NCBI RefSeq assembly: GCF_010095445.2
Contig: NZ_WFGV02000018.1
Span: 1-64,000, forward strand
Direction: 5' to 3'
DNA length: 64,000 nucleotides
Origin: Pseudomonas sp. TNT3
GTDB lineage: Bacteria > Pseudomonadota > Gammaproteobacteria > Pseudomonadales > Pseudomonadaceae
The stretch's first letter is position 1, and every line of letters begins with the position of its first letter. Position numbers and translations under genes: made by a program. Of the stretch, positions 45,660 to 53,117 are shown one piece after another. A model generated the notes under the pieces. It made no database searches and had not been told where the DNA came from. It worked only from the letters and a program-made list of their open reading frames with translations.

Positions 45660-48086
45660 TCAGAAGTCGTACTTGAAACTGGTCATGATATTGCGCGGTG
45701 CGCCGTAGTTGGCCGACAGGGCTGGGGAGCTGTAGTACTCGCGGTCAAACACGTTGTTCACGTTCACCGACGCCGTCAGGTTACGGGTGATGTCATAGCG
45801 CGCCAGCACGTTGGCAATCGCGTAGCTGCCTTGGGTAAAGGTGTGCAAGTCGATGCCGGTTTTGCTCTGCCAGTTGACGCCACCGCCGAGGGTCAGCTTG
45901 TCCAGCGGGCCGTGCAGGCGATAGCTGGTGAACGTCTTGACGCTGTTGCGCGGCATCATGGTGCTGATGCGGGCGTCGTCCGCGTCGGTGGTCACCGAGT
46001 AGGCATAGCCTGCAGACGCTTGCCAGCCTTCAGCCAGTTCACCGTTGAGCTCCAGCTCGATGCCTTTGGACGTGGTGTCCTGCTCGGCGCTGTACACGTT
46101 GTCGTGTTGCCAGATCGCCAGGTTGTCCTGCTCCAGTTTGAACAGCGCAACGCTGGAGTTCAGCTTGCCGTCAAGGTGCGTGCCTTTCAGGCCGATCTCG
46201 TAGCCCTTGCCTTCCATCGGGTCGAGGGGTTTGTTGTCTTCGTTTGTGACCCACGAGGCTTGCGGGCTGAAAATGCTGGTGTAGCTGGCGTACACCGACC
46301 AGGTGTCGTTGAGGTCGTAAACCACGCCGGCGTAAGGAATGAACACGCCGTTCTCTTCACGATTGACCTCGGTTTCGGGTGCGCCATACGGGCGGTCCGT
46401 GGTGTCGCGTTTCCAGTCGATCAGTCGGCTGCCGAGGATCAGGCTCAGGTCGTCGGTCACGCTGAAACGTGAGGTCAGGTAGGCCGCGTATTGGGTTTCG
46501 TCCATGGACGATTTGCCACTTTCGATGAAGTCGGGCTTGGGTGAGTTGCCGTCCCAGGTGAACAGGTTGTCGATCGCGCCTCCCGCAGAAGAGGCGTAGT
46601 CGTATTGCCAGCCGCCCCAGCCCGGAACACTTTCCTTGTATTTGGAAAGGGTCATCCCGCCGATCAACTCATGCTCGCGACCAAACAGTCCGAACGGGCC
46701 GGTGACGTACAGGTCGAGGTTGTCCTGCCTTGGCGTACCGGAGAACCGCACGGGCAATTGTGAAGTGCCGCTGCCGTCCTTGTTGAGATCGCCCATCACA
46801 TAGTTGAAGGCTTCATCGAATTTGTTTTCCGCGTGGGTGTACTCGATCTTGCCGCTCCAGCCGTTGGCGAATTGCTGCTCGATGGAGGTGAAGAACGTGG
46901 TCTGTTCGTGATCGTTATAGGACCAGTCCGGCGCCCCGTTGATCGAGCGCTTGAGGTCGGTGCGTTCGCCGGTGCTGAAGCGCGAGGGCAAGCCCGTGCG
47001 CAGCGGCGAGTCGACGTCGGTGCGCTGGTAGCTGAAGCCCATGGTCAGCAGGGTGTCTTCGCTCAGGTCGAATTCGCTGATGCCGTAGAGCAGTTGCGAT
47101 TGCAGGTTGAAGCGGTCGATCCAGGCATCCTGGGTCTTGTAGTCCGCCACCAGGCGCCCACGCACGTTGCCGCTTTCGGTCAGGGGGCCGGACACGTCGA
47201 AGCCGCTGCCGTAGCGATCCCAGTTACCGGCTTCACCGGTGATGCTGGCCCGGGCCTCGGCGGTCGGGCGCTTGCGAATCAGATTGATGGTCGCCGAGGG
47301 GTTGCCCATGCCGCTGATCAGGCCGGTGGCGCCGCGAATGATCTCGACGCGGTCGTACATCGCCATGCTCTGGGTGTAGTTGTCCAGACGCGTGTTGGTG
47401 GGCACGCCGTCGATCTCGTAGTTCTGGATAACGAAGCCGCGGGAATAGTAGGTGTCAGTCTCCGCACCGAGGCCGTCACGAACGACGGTGATGCCTGAGG
47501 TGGCATCCATGGCGTCGGTCAGGGTTGTCAGGTTCTGGTCATCCAGACGCTGGCGGGTCATCACCGTCAACGACTGCGGGGTTTCACGCGGGGTGAGGTT
47601 GAGCCGGGTCGAACTGCTGGACGAGTAGGTGGTGTATAGACCGGTGCCTTCGGTAGTCGACCCCGGCGCCTTGCCGGAAATGGACACCGCGCTCAGCTGC
47701 AACGCATCGCCGGAACTGGCCACCAGCGAATAGTTGCCGTTGGCGCCACGGCTGGCTTCCAGGCCAGTGCCCGCCAGGAGCATCGCCAGGCCTTGGTCCA
47801 CGTCGTACTGGCCGTTGAGCCCTGGCGTTGTCTGGCCTTCGGTCAACGGGGTGGAGTAGGACAGCAGGATGTGCGCCGTTTGACCAAAACGCGTCAGGGC
47901 AGGTGCCAATGGCCCGGCTGGAATATCGAACGACTGCAACGTTTGTTCGGCGGCCTGCGCCCAGTTCGGGGCAATCATCAACGATGTGGTCGCCGTCATG
48001 CAGGCGATACCTTGAACCACTGCGCCGGCCAGTTTTTGTTTGAGGGATAAGTGCCAGAGCTGGCCGTTGCGAGCGGTGAAATCCAC
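45660..48086 (-). CDS. TonB-dependent siderophore receptor with signalling domain
   Basis: 808 aa. Signal peptide ending NWAQA, N-terminal STN signalling domain (QSFDIPAGPLAPALTRFGQTAHILLSY, about 40-125), then plug (LTPRETPQSLTVMTRQRLDDQ, YYSRGFVIQNYEIDGVPTN, MYDRVEIIRGATGLISGMGNPSATINLIRKRP) and a 22-strand barrel ending in Phe (SFKYDF). The STN domain marks it as a FpvA/FhuE-like transducer that signals to the FecR-FecI pair upstream. The GTG at 48086 follows GGGGA at good spacing; the longer frame has only a TTG. The siderophore is unknown; the plug resembles ferric hydroxamate/pyoverdine receptors. Confidence 0.9.
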   Translation of the reverse strand: MDFTARNGQLWHLSLKQKLAGAVVQGIACMTATTSLMIAPNWAQAAEQTLQSFDIPAGPLAPALTRFGQTAHILLSYSTPLTEGQTTPGLNGQYDVDQGLAMLLAGTGLEASRGANGNYSLVASSGDALQLSAVSISGKAPGSTTEGTGLYTTYSSSSSTRLNLTPRETPQSLTVMTRQRLDDQNLTTLTDAMDATSGITVVRDGLGAETDTYYSRGFVIQNYEIDGVPTNTRLDNYTQSMAMYDRVEIIRGATGLISGMGNPSATINLIRKRPTAEARASITGEAGNWDRYGSGFDVSGPLTESGNVRGRLVADYKTQDAWIDRFNLQSQLLYGISEFDLSEDTLLTMGFSYQRTDVDSPLRTGLPSRFSTGERTDLKRSINGAPDWSYNDHEQTTFFTSIEQQFANGWSGKIEYTHAENKFDEAFNYVMGDLNKDGSGTSQLPVRFSGTPRQDNLDLYVTGPFGLFGREHELIGGMTLSKYKESVPGWGGWQYDYASSAGGAIDNLFTWDGNSPKPDFIESGKSSMDETQYAAYLTSRFSVTDDLSLILGSRLIDWKRDTTDRPYGAPETEVNREENGVFIPYAGVVYDLNDTWSVYASYTSIFSPQASWVTNEDNKPLDPMEGKGYEIGLKGTHLDGKLNSSVALFKLEQDNLAIWQHDNVYSAEQDTTSKGIELELNGELAEGWQASAGYAYSVTTDADDARISTMMPRNSVKTFTSYRLHGPLDKLTLGGGVNWQSKTGIDLHTFTQGSYAIANVLARYDITRNLTASVNVNNVFDREYYSSPALSANYGAPRNIMTSFKYDF

Positions 48087-48173
48087 GAGTTGTTCCCCAT
48101 TGAATGTAAGTGTCTGGGGTTTAAGTCTCGCGAGATTCGAAAACGGACCACCCAATCGCAAAAAAAAGTGGTG

Positions 48174-49136
48174 TCAGGTCAGCCGGGGTTTCAGCGTGAC
48201 CCAATAGCGGGTGAATTGCTGAACGTCGAGTTGCAGGGTGTCGGCGACGGCGAAAATGATCCGCTCGGTGTTGGCCAGGGGAAATGTGCCTGATACGCGT
48301 ACGTCGGCCAGGCTCGGATCACAGGCCAGATGTCCGCGCCGGTAGCGGCTCAGTTCTCCGAGGAAGTCTTGGAGTGGCTGCCCCTGGGCAACCAGCATGC
48401 CCTGGCTCCAGGCGGGAGGCGTGAGTGCCACGGCTTGACGGGTAATCAGGCCCTGGGCGTTGAAACTGAGCTGCTCGCCCGCCTGCAAAGTCATTGCCAG
48501 TTGGCGTTGTGCCAACGGATTGATCACCAGCGAGCCTTGGTAAACGCTGACCTGTGTAATACCCGAGCGCTGCCTGACGCTGAACCGTGCCAGCGCCACA
48601 TCCAGACGACCTTCGGCGGTTGCTATCGACAGTGGGCGGCCATCGGTAATCTTGTCCCGGGTGACCAACATCTCCCCGCGCAGCAGTTTGATGCGTCGTA
48701 CTTCTCGTTCGAACACCACGTTGATCGCACTGTCGGTGTTGAGCTGTACGTGTGTGTTGTCCGCGAGCGCGATACGCCGCTGCTCGCCGATTCGACTGTG
48801 GTAATCGGCGGTCAAGTCCTGCAGGAACGCGGCGTCTTTCATGCTCCAGGCCCCCGCGCCTGCTGCCATCAATACACCGAGTTGCTTGATCGCCATGCGC
48901 CGCGACATCGTCGGGCGAAGGGCGGCGTGGGCCAGCGGGCGCTGGTTCGGGGAGCGGATATCGCTCATGCGTTGAGAGAATGCTTCGGCACGCTGCCATG
49001 CGTGCTCGTGAACGGGGTGTGCCTGGCGCCAGTTCATCCACGCAGCCAGGGTGTCTTCGCTGACGTCGCGTTCCTGCAGTTCCAGATGCCAGTGCATGGC
49101 TTGTTCGGCGACGTCGCCGGGGATGGGCGGCTTCAC
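48174..49136 (-). CDS. FecR-family anti-sigma/transducer protein
   Basis: 320 aa. N-terminal cytoplasmic anti-sigma domain (EQAMHWHLELQERDVSEDTLAAWMNWRQAHPVHEHAWQRAE), RRMAIKQLG then a hydrophobic segment (about 80-97), periplasmic FecR domain (RIALADNTHVQLNTDSAINVVF, LLRGEMLV) and a C-terminal STN-like SGTFPLANTERIIFAVADTLQLDV that contacts the receptor. GTG start overlapping the sigma-factor stop (GTGA). Signals occupancy of the TonB receptor to FecI. Confidence 0.92.
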   Translation of the reverse strand: MKPPIPGDVAEQAMHWHLELQERDVSEDTLAAWMNWRQAHPVHEHAWQRAEAFSQRMSDIRSPNQRPLAHAALRPTMSRRMAIKQLGVLMAAGAGAWSMKDAAFLQDLTADYHSRIGEQRRIALADNTHVQLNTDSAINVVFEREVRRIKLLRGEMLVTRDKITDGRPLSIATAEGRLDVALARFSVRQRSGITQVSVYQGSLVINPLAQRQLAMTLQAGEQLSFNAQGLITRQAVALTPPAWSQGMLVAQGQPLQDFLGELSRYRRGHLACDPSLADVRVSGTFPLANTERIIFAVADTLQLDVQQFTRYWVTLKPRLT

Positions 49137-49654
49137 TGCAAATCCAGGCTGTCATCGAACATGATGCACAGGGCGCCCGCTTTGACGATGTAGCGCTTGA
49201 CGGTGGTGATGGAAATGGCGAGCCGATCAGCGATTTCGCCATGGCTCAGCCCATCCACCTGCGACCACAGAAAGGCCTCGCGAACCGGGCGCTCAAGGCA
49301 TTCCAGTGCGGCATCGAGGGCGATCAGGGTTTCCAGCAGGATGGCCTGCGTTTCAAGACTGGGTGCGGTGAGCTCTGGCATGGCTGCCAGTGCTTCAAGA
49401 TAAGCGCGTTCAAGTTTTTGCCGGCGGTAATGATTGGATAAAACGCTTTGTGCCACCTTCGCCAGAAACGTGCGTGGCGCATGCAACTCCGGCACCTGCT
49501 CCTTGGCCAGCAGTCGCATAAAGGTGTCCTGTGCCAGGTCAGCTGCACTTTGCGAACAGTTGAGCCGGCGCCGTAACCAGTTCTGCAACCAACTGTGCTG
49601 TTGTCGATACAGCACGGCCACGTCGCAAAAGCCGGTTTGAGAGGGTGAGGACAT
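49133..49654 (-). CDS. FecI-family ECF sigma factor
   Basis: 173 aa. Region 2 (QQHSWLQNWLRRRLNCSQSAADLAQDTFMRLL) and region 4 (PVREAFLWSQVDGLSHGEIADRLAISITTVKRYIVKA), the standard two-domain iron-starvation sigma. First gene of the sigma-FecR-receptor unit, with a Fur box 34 bp upstream. Should direct transcription of the receptor gene when the siderophore binds. No good ribosome site before the ATG at 49654. Confidence 0.93.
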   Translation of the reverse strand: MSSPSQTGFCDVAVLYRQQHSWLQNWLRRRLNCSQSAADLAQDTFMRLLAKEQVPELHAPRTFLAKVAQSVLSNHYRRQKLERAYLEALAAMPELTAPSLETQAILLETLIALDAALECLERPVREAFLWSQVDGLSHGEIADRLAISITTVKRYIVKAGALCIMFDDSLDLQ

Positions 49655-49687
49655 GGTCTGATAGCGCCGGATGAGTAAATATCACAA

Positions 49688-49704
49688 ATGATAATACTTA
49701 TCAT
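49688..49704. promoter_or_regulatory. Fur box upstream of fecI
   Basis: ATGATAA-TAC-TTATCAT, a perfect palindrome matching the core of the Fur consensus (GATAATGATAATCATTATC), 34 bp before the sigma-factor start. Predicts iron-repressed expression of the whole signalling unit. Confidence 0.85.
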
Positions 49705-49850
49705 ATAGATCGGCCGGGTGTGGCTGCAAGGGCGGTGTTTGATTGCTCGGGCAAATGGTCGGTCGCATGCGCCTGTTGACCCGTCACAGGAATGTCAGGG
49801 CAGGAAATAGGGCGTTACCCAGGATAAAATCTTTAGGTCGCGCGAATGTT

Positions 49851-49865
49851 ATGTATGCGGTACAT
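49851..49865. promoter_or_regulatory. Candidate HipB operator
   Basis: ATGTA-TGCGG-TACAT, 29 bp before the hipB-like start. A 5-bp-arm palindrome in a promoter position; it does not match the E. coli hip operator (TATCC-N8-GGATA), so only tentative. Confidence 0.35.
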
Positions 49866-49893
49866 TTATTGGCAAATGTTAAGGATACTGAAC

Positions 49894-50142
49894 ATGGATT
49901 ACGCTCTTCTTGTAGATCGTCTCGGCGAACAGATACGCGAAAAGCGCATCAATCGCGGCTTGACTCAGGCACAGGTCGCTCAACTCGCCGGTTTGACACG
50001 GCAGAAAGTCATTGCTGTAGAGAAGGGTACATTGTCGGTGAGCATGCTCGCGTTTGCCCGGGTGTTGGGTGCGCTGGATTGTGAGTTCGAGGTGGTTCCA
50101 GCCCGCATGCCCACTCTAGAAGAACTGGGGGACATGTTCTAA
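49894..50142 (+). CDS. hipB: HipB-like XRE-family antitoxin
   Basis: 82 aa XRE helix-turn-helix protein (LGEQIREKRINRGLTQAQVAQLAGLTRQKVIAVEKGTLSVSMLAFARVLGAL) ending PTLEELGDMF. The ATG at 49894 follows AAGGA. Stop and toxin start overlap by one base (TAATG). Expected to bind and inhibit HipA and to repress the operon. AT-richer than neighbouring core genes, which suggests transfer. Confidence 0.9.
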   Translation: MDYALLVDRLGEQIREKRINRGLTQAQVAQLAGLTRQKVIAVEKGTLSVSMLAFARVLGALDCEFEVVPARMPTLEELGDMF

Positions 50143-51341
50143 TGAAAATGACCTCGCTGAACGTCAGTACTCCCGAAGGCAATAGCGGGAGGGTCTTCGC
50201 CAGTGCAGCAGATTTTGTGTTCCGCTACGACGACGATGCGCGCTCCGAAAGTGCGATCAGCTTGTCGATGCCTGTGCGACTAGACGATTTCCGTCGGCGG
50301 GATCTGCATCCTGTTTTCCAGATGAACTTGCCGGAAGGGTATGTGCTGGAGCAGTTGCGTAATCGCCTGGCTAAAACAACCAATGTTGATCCGTTTCTGT
50401 TGCTCGCGCTTTCCGGTAGCAGTGCACCCATTGGTCGGGTTCACGTGCGCTCACAAGCAGTTGATGCGCTGCTGGGGGAGCAGAGATTTGCCGGGGAAAA
50501 TCTCGAAGAGATTCTGACGTGGGACGGCACGGAAGATATTTTTGCCGACCTGCTGGATCGCTACATTCTGCGGGCAGGCATTTCAGGTGTTCAGCCAAAA
50601 GTCATGGTTCCTGAATATCAAGGAGTTGACTTGCCACGCGTCACCTCCAAAACCTCTGACTTGATTATTAAAAGTGGCCGTGATGAGTTTCCCGGGCTGG
50701 CAATCAACGAGTTCCTCTGTATGTCGATGGCTAAGGAGGCGGGCATCCCCGTCCCGCCGTTTTACCTTTCGGAAAACGCCAAGCTCTTTGTCATGCGTCG
50801 ATTTGATCGTGACGATCAGCTCAACCCGATTGGATTCGAGGACATGGCAGCGCTGATGGGGCTTTCAGCCGATCAAAAGTACAGCAAAAGCTACGCAGCG
50901 ATTGCCAAGGCAGTCCGAGTATTTTGCCCGGCGGTGCACATCAGATCGTCATTGGACCAGCTATTCGATAGCGTCGCGTTGAGTTGTATTGTCGGAAATG
51001 GTGATGCGCATTTGAAAAATTATGGCTTGCTCTATTCCGAGCCGACCCAACGCGACGCGCGACTGGCGCCGGCTTATGACATCCTCAACACAACGGCCTA
51101 CATCCCGGAGGATATCCTGGCGCTGGATCTGGCGGGTAACAAATCACTGTTTGCCTCACGCCAGGGGCTATTGGAGTTCGCGCAGACATGCGAGGTCGAG
51201 CGACCTCAGGAGCGAATTCAGCACCTGCTTACGGCTGTTGAAGGGGTGCTAGAGCGCTACCCCCAGTATCGGGAGCAGGCGCCTAATGTAGTGGGAGCAA
51301 TTCAACGAGCGGCAGCACCTTTCGCACTCACGTTCGGGTAG
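50142..51341 (+). CDS. hipA: HipA-like serine/threonine kinase toxin
   Basis: 399 aa HipA family kinase. N-terminal HipA domain (FQMNLPEGYVLEQLRNRLAK), P-loop-like SGVQPKVMV, ATP-site IKSGRDEFPGLAINEFLCM, RRFDR, catalytic GNGDAHLKNYGLLY and LAPAYDILNT with the metal-binding Asp. All catalytic motifs are present. E. coli HipA phosphorylates glutamyl-tRNA synthetase and induces persistence; the target here is unknown. Slightly shorter than E. coli HipA (440 aa). Confidence 0.9.
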   Translation: MKMTSLNVSTPEGNSGRVFASAADFVFRYDDDARSESAISLSMPVRLDDFRRRDLHPVFQMNLPEGYVLEQLRNRLAKTTNVDPFLLLALSGSSAPIGRVHVRSQAVDALLGEQRFAGENLEEILTWDGTEDIFADLLDRYILRAGISGVQPKVMVPEYQGVDLPRVTSKTSDLIIKSGRDEFPGLAINEFLCMSMAKEAGIPVPPFYLSENAKLFVMRRFDRDDQLNPIGFEDMAALMGLSADQKYSKSYAAIAKAVRVFCPAVHIRSSLDQLFDSVALSCIVGNGDAHLKNYGLLYSEPTQRDARLAPAYDILNTTAYIPEDILALDLAGNKSLFASRQGLLEFAQTCEVERPQERIQHLLTAVEGVLERYPQYREQAPNVVGAIQRAAAPFALTFG

Positions 51342-51380
51342 TGTTTGGTCGACAGTCAGTTTAAAGGACGGCTCACCTGG

Positions 51381-51584
51381 TTACTTGGATGCACCAAGCC
51401 CGAATTTCAGCCCGCCCCAATTCCACTCCTTCGATTGCTTCACATAGCATCCAGGCTGATTGGCGGGGGTAGCATCACAAGCGATACGACCACCCTTGCT
51501 GGTGTCGGCCGTGCGGTCGTTGTAGTGCGCGCAGCCGGAGGCCATCGAAAAAATCAGCGCGGCGGTCAGGGTTTTGAGGGTCAT
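51381..51584 (-). CDS. Small predicted lipoprotein
   Basis: 67 aa. Lipobox MASGC at about 14-18 gives a mature peptide of about 50 aa with two further cysteines (IACDATPANQPGCYVK), which could form a disulfide, and a C-terminal KEWNWGGLKFGLGA. AAGGATG precedes the ATG. Function unknown; not a family I recognise. Convergent with hipA and downstream of the ssrA 3' end. Confidence 0.7.
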   Translation of the reverse strand: MTLKTLTAALIFSMASGCAHYNDRTADTSKGGRIACDATPANQPGCYVKQSKEWNWGGLKFGLGASK

Positions 51585-51688
51585 GACAGCATCCTTGCAG
51601 GTGGATCTGAAGCATAGGTCCCGATGTGTCGGGACGTCCAGAGACTCTTCGAAGGCAGGGACGCCCCAGGATTAGAAACCTCCAGATG

Positions 51689-51719
51689 CAACAAAGCCCG
51701 CACTGGGCGGGCTTTGTTG
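51689..51719. terminator. Bidirectional hairpin terminator downstream of ssrA
   Basis: Perfect 13-bp arms CAACAAAGCCCGC / GCGGGCTTTGTTG with a 5-base loop, 12 bp after the ssrA 3' end. The U-rich parts are within the stem; works in either direction by symmetry. Confidence 0.75.
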
Positions 51720-51731
51720 GTGCTTCGTATT

Positions 51732-52128
51732 TGGTGGAGCCGGGGGGATTTGAACCCCCGTCCGCCAGTACTCCGCTGTCGGTACTACATGCGTAGCCGT
51801 TTCTATTAAGTTAACCCTCAGCGACCCGAAGGGCAGGGTGCTTTGGGCGAGTTGTGTAAGTTTTAGCCGCTTCGTCCACAACGTACTGCACGGCGATTCT
51901 GTTCTATATGACAATCACTTCGGGTTTACAGACATCCCCTAGTGATTGCTGGACCCGAAGGTACCAGAAGCTCAGGGCTAAGGCTGCTTACGCAGCGAGA
52001 GCGAATTCCTGGCCGTAGTTTTCGTCATTGGCAACTATAAGTAGTTGCAACAGTGGATTTACGAGTTCTGTTACCAACTCGGCATGCACCTAAAGTTTCG
52101 CAACCGGCGTCGAATCCTAAACGGCCCC
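51732..52128 (-). ncRNA. ssrA: Transfer-messenger RNA (tmRNA)
   Basis: 397 nt. The tRNA-like ends pair (GGGGCCG with CGGCTCC, then ACCA encoded), and the T-arm reads GGTTCAAATCC near the 3' end. The tag frame at 51991-52032 encodes ANDENYGQEFALAA followed by TAA. Rescues stalled ribosomes together with SmpB, whose gene is 10 kb away at 61896. The 5' end is set by the acceptor-stem pairing. Confidence 0.96.
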
Positions 52129-52130
52129 GA

Positions 52131-52164
52131 GTCTGTTGCTCGGTGAATCAAGTGAGCAACAGAC
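52131..52164 (-). other. Hairpin leader of the ssrA precursor
   Basis: GTCTGTTGCTC / GAGCAACAGAC, 11-bp perfect arms, ending two bases before the mature tmRNA 5' end. By its position relative to the promoter it starts at about +1, so it would be the whole 5' leader removed on maturation. A degenerate copy lies at 52634-52674. Confidence 0.5.
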
Positions 52165-52170
52165 CTGCGC

Positions 52171-52200
52171 AGTGTACGCCAACGCGACTCAGAAGGCCAA
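52171..52200 (-). promoter_or_regulatory. Candidate ssrA promoter
   Basis: TTGGCC (52200-52195), 18-bp spacer, TACACT (52176-52171) on the minus strand. Predicted start near 52164, at the leader hairpin. The -35 overlaps the terminator hairpin of the upstream gene (GGCCAACC-TTCG-GGTTGGCC region). Confidence 0.5.
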
Positions 52201-52237
52201 CCCGAAGGTTGGCCGCGAGTGATTATGTGCTCGCTGC

Positions 52238-52489
52238 TCAGTTTGCCATCGACAATGCCTGGGTGGCCTCAGTGGCGCATTTTTTTTCATCATTGGCAGC
52301 CTGTGAAGCTTTGGCGCTGGCCAGCAACCTCCTGATCTCCGGTGCGTTGGCGGAGGTCGCTGGCAGCGAATTCACTTTGGCTTCGAGTTCCTGCAGCTTG
52401 CTCGTACACAGGTTGTTATCCGCAGCAAATACGGGAGAGGTCAACATTGCAGCGGACATGAACAGACCAGCCAGTGCGGTACGTTTCAT
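52238..52489 (-). CDS. Small periplasmic two-Cys protein
   Basis: 83 aa, Sec signal peptide ending PVFAA, mature part about 60 aa, helical, with two cysteines (NNLCTSKLQ and KKCATEATQ). GGAG before the ATG, and a terminator hairpin (GGCCAACC/GGTTGGCC) after the stop. Paralogue of the next gene upstream: shared MKR start, LC near the mature N terminus, KCATEATQ versus DCIAETTQ. Function unknown; abundance in related species suggests a stress-induced periplasmic protein, which is inference. Confidence 0.75.
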   Translation of the reverse strand: MKRTALAGLFMSAAMLTSPVFAADNNLCTSKLQELEAKVNSLPATSANAPEIRRLLASAKASQAANDEKKCATEATQALSMAN

Positions 52490-52633
52490 GGATATCTCCT
52501 AAGAATGATGGTCTCGGTGCTATCGCATGAGCGGGCTCGGCCGAGGTCGATCGACCGGCCGCGATGCTTGAGGCCTACTCAAAAGACCACGCCACTGCAA
52601 AGTAATTCGGTTTTAGAGAATCGTGAACGACGA

Positions 52634-52723
52634 CAGGCCTGTTGCTCTGTCAATCGAGATGAGCAACAAGCCTGTGTGATTTACATCAGCGTCTGCGAAG
52701 CAGGCCATCCCAAAGGTTGGCCT
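52634..52723 (-). repeat. Degenerate copy of the ssrA leader/terminator region
   Basis: CAGGC(C)TGTTGCTC / GAGCAACAAGCCTG arms (52634-52647, 52661-52674; 13 of 14 paired) followed on the plus strand by AGGCCATCCCAAAGGTTGGCCT. Same order as 52131-52220. It lies after the second small gene. Confidence 0.5.
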
Positions 52724-52731
52724 TGTCGGGA

Positions 52732-53007
52732 CTACTGCTTGCCGCCATCACTGGACTTCTGAATATCCTGAATCGTTTGGGTCGTTTCGGCGATGCAATC
52801 TTCCGTGCCTTTTTTGGTACCCGTCGCGTGATCAGCTTTGGCTTTTTCGACGGACGCCTGCACCTGTTCAGTCATCTCCGGAGAGATTTGCGACTTGGCA
52901 TTTTCGATAGTTTTCAAATTGACCGCACAGAGGTCTTCGGCTGCGAACGAAGTGGACGCCATCATGGAAGCAGTAACGAATAGACCTAACAGTACAGAAC
53001 GTTTCAT
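52732..53007 (-). CDS. Small periplasmic two-Cys protein (paralogue)
   Basis: 91 aa: signal peptide ending TSFAA, then EDLCAVNLKTIENAKSQISPEM and DCIAETTQTIQDIQKSSDGGKQ. Two cysteines at the same relative positions as the 52238 gene. The ATG at 53007 has AAGGAG upstream; the 14-residue longer frame does not. Tandem copy with its own hairpins. Confidence 0.75.
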   Translation of the reverse strand: MKRSVLLGLFVTASMMASTSFAAEDLCAVNLKTIENAKSQISPEMTEQVQASVEKAKADHATGTKKGTEDCIAETTQTIQDIQKSSDGGKQ

Positions 53008-53073
53008 GTGTATCTCCTTGAGCTGAGGGTCCAGGCATTTGCTGGCCATCAGGACGGGCTGCCGATTGGGGGA

Positions 53074-53095
53074 AGCCCGGCGATGTCCGGGCTTA
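53074..53095. terminator. Weak hairpin after the lactate operon
   Basis: AAGCCCGG-CGATGT-CCGGGCTT, 23 bp after the dld stop on the minus strand. No T-run, so termination may be Rho-dependent. Confidence 0.35.
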
Positions 53096-53117
53096 ATCTG
53101 TGGACTACAGCGGCGCG

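Noticed and set aside
51345..51617. 90-aa plus-strand frame after hipA
   Set aside because: Antisense to the small lipoprotein, which has a ribosome site and a lipobox.
49743..51731. Genomic island integrated at the ssrA 3' end
   Set aside because: No integrase gene and no duplicate of the ssrA 3' end (GGTTCAAATCC...CCACCA) was found in the window, so an island cannot be claimed.
51624..52502. Plus-strand frames over ssrA
   Set aside because: They run through the tmRNA gene and the opposite small gene; not protein coding.
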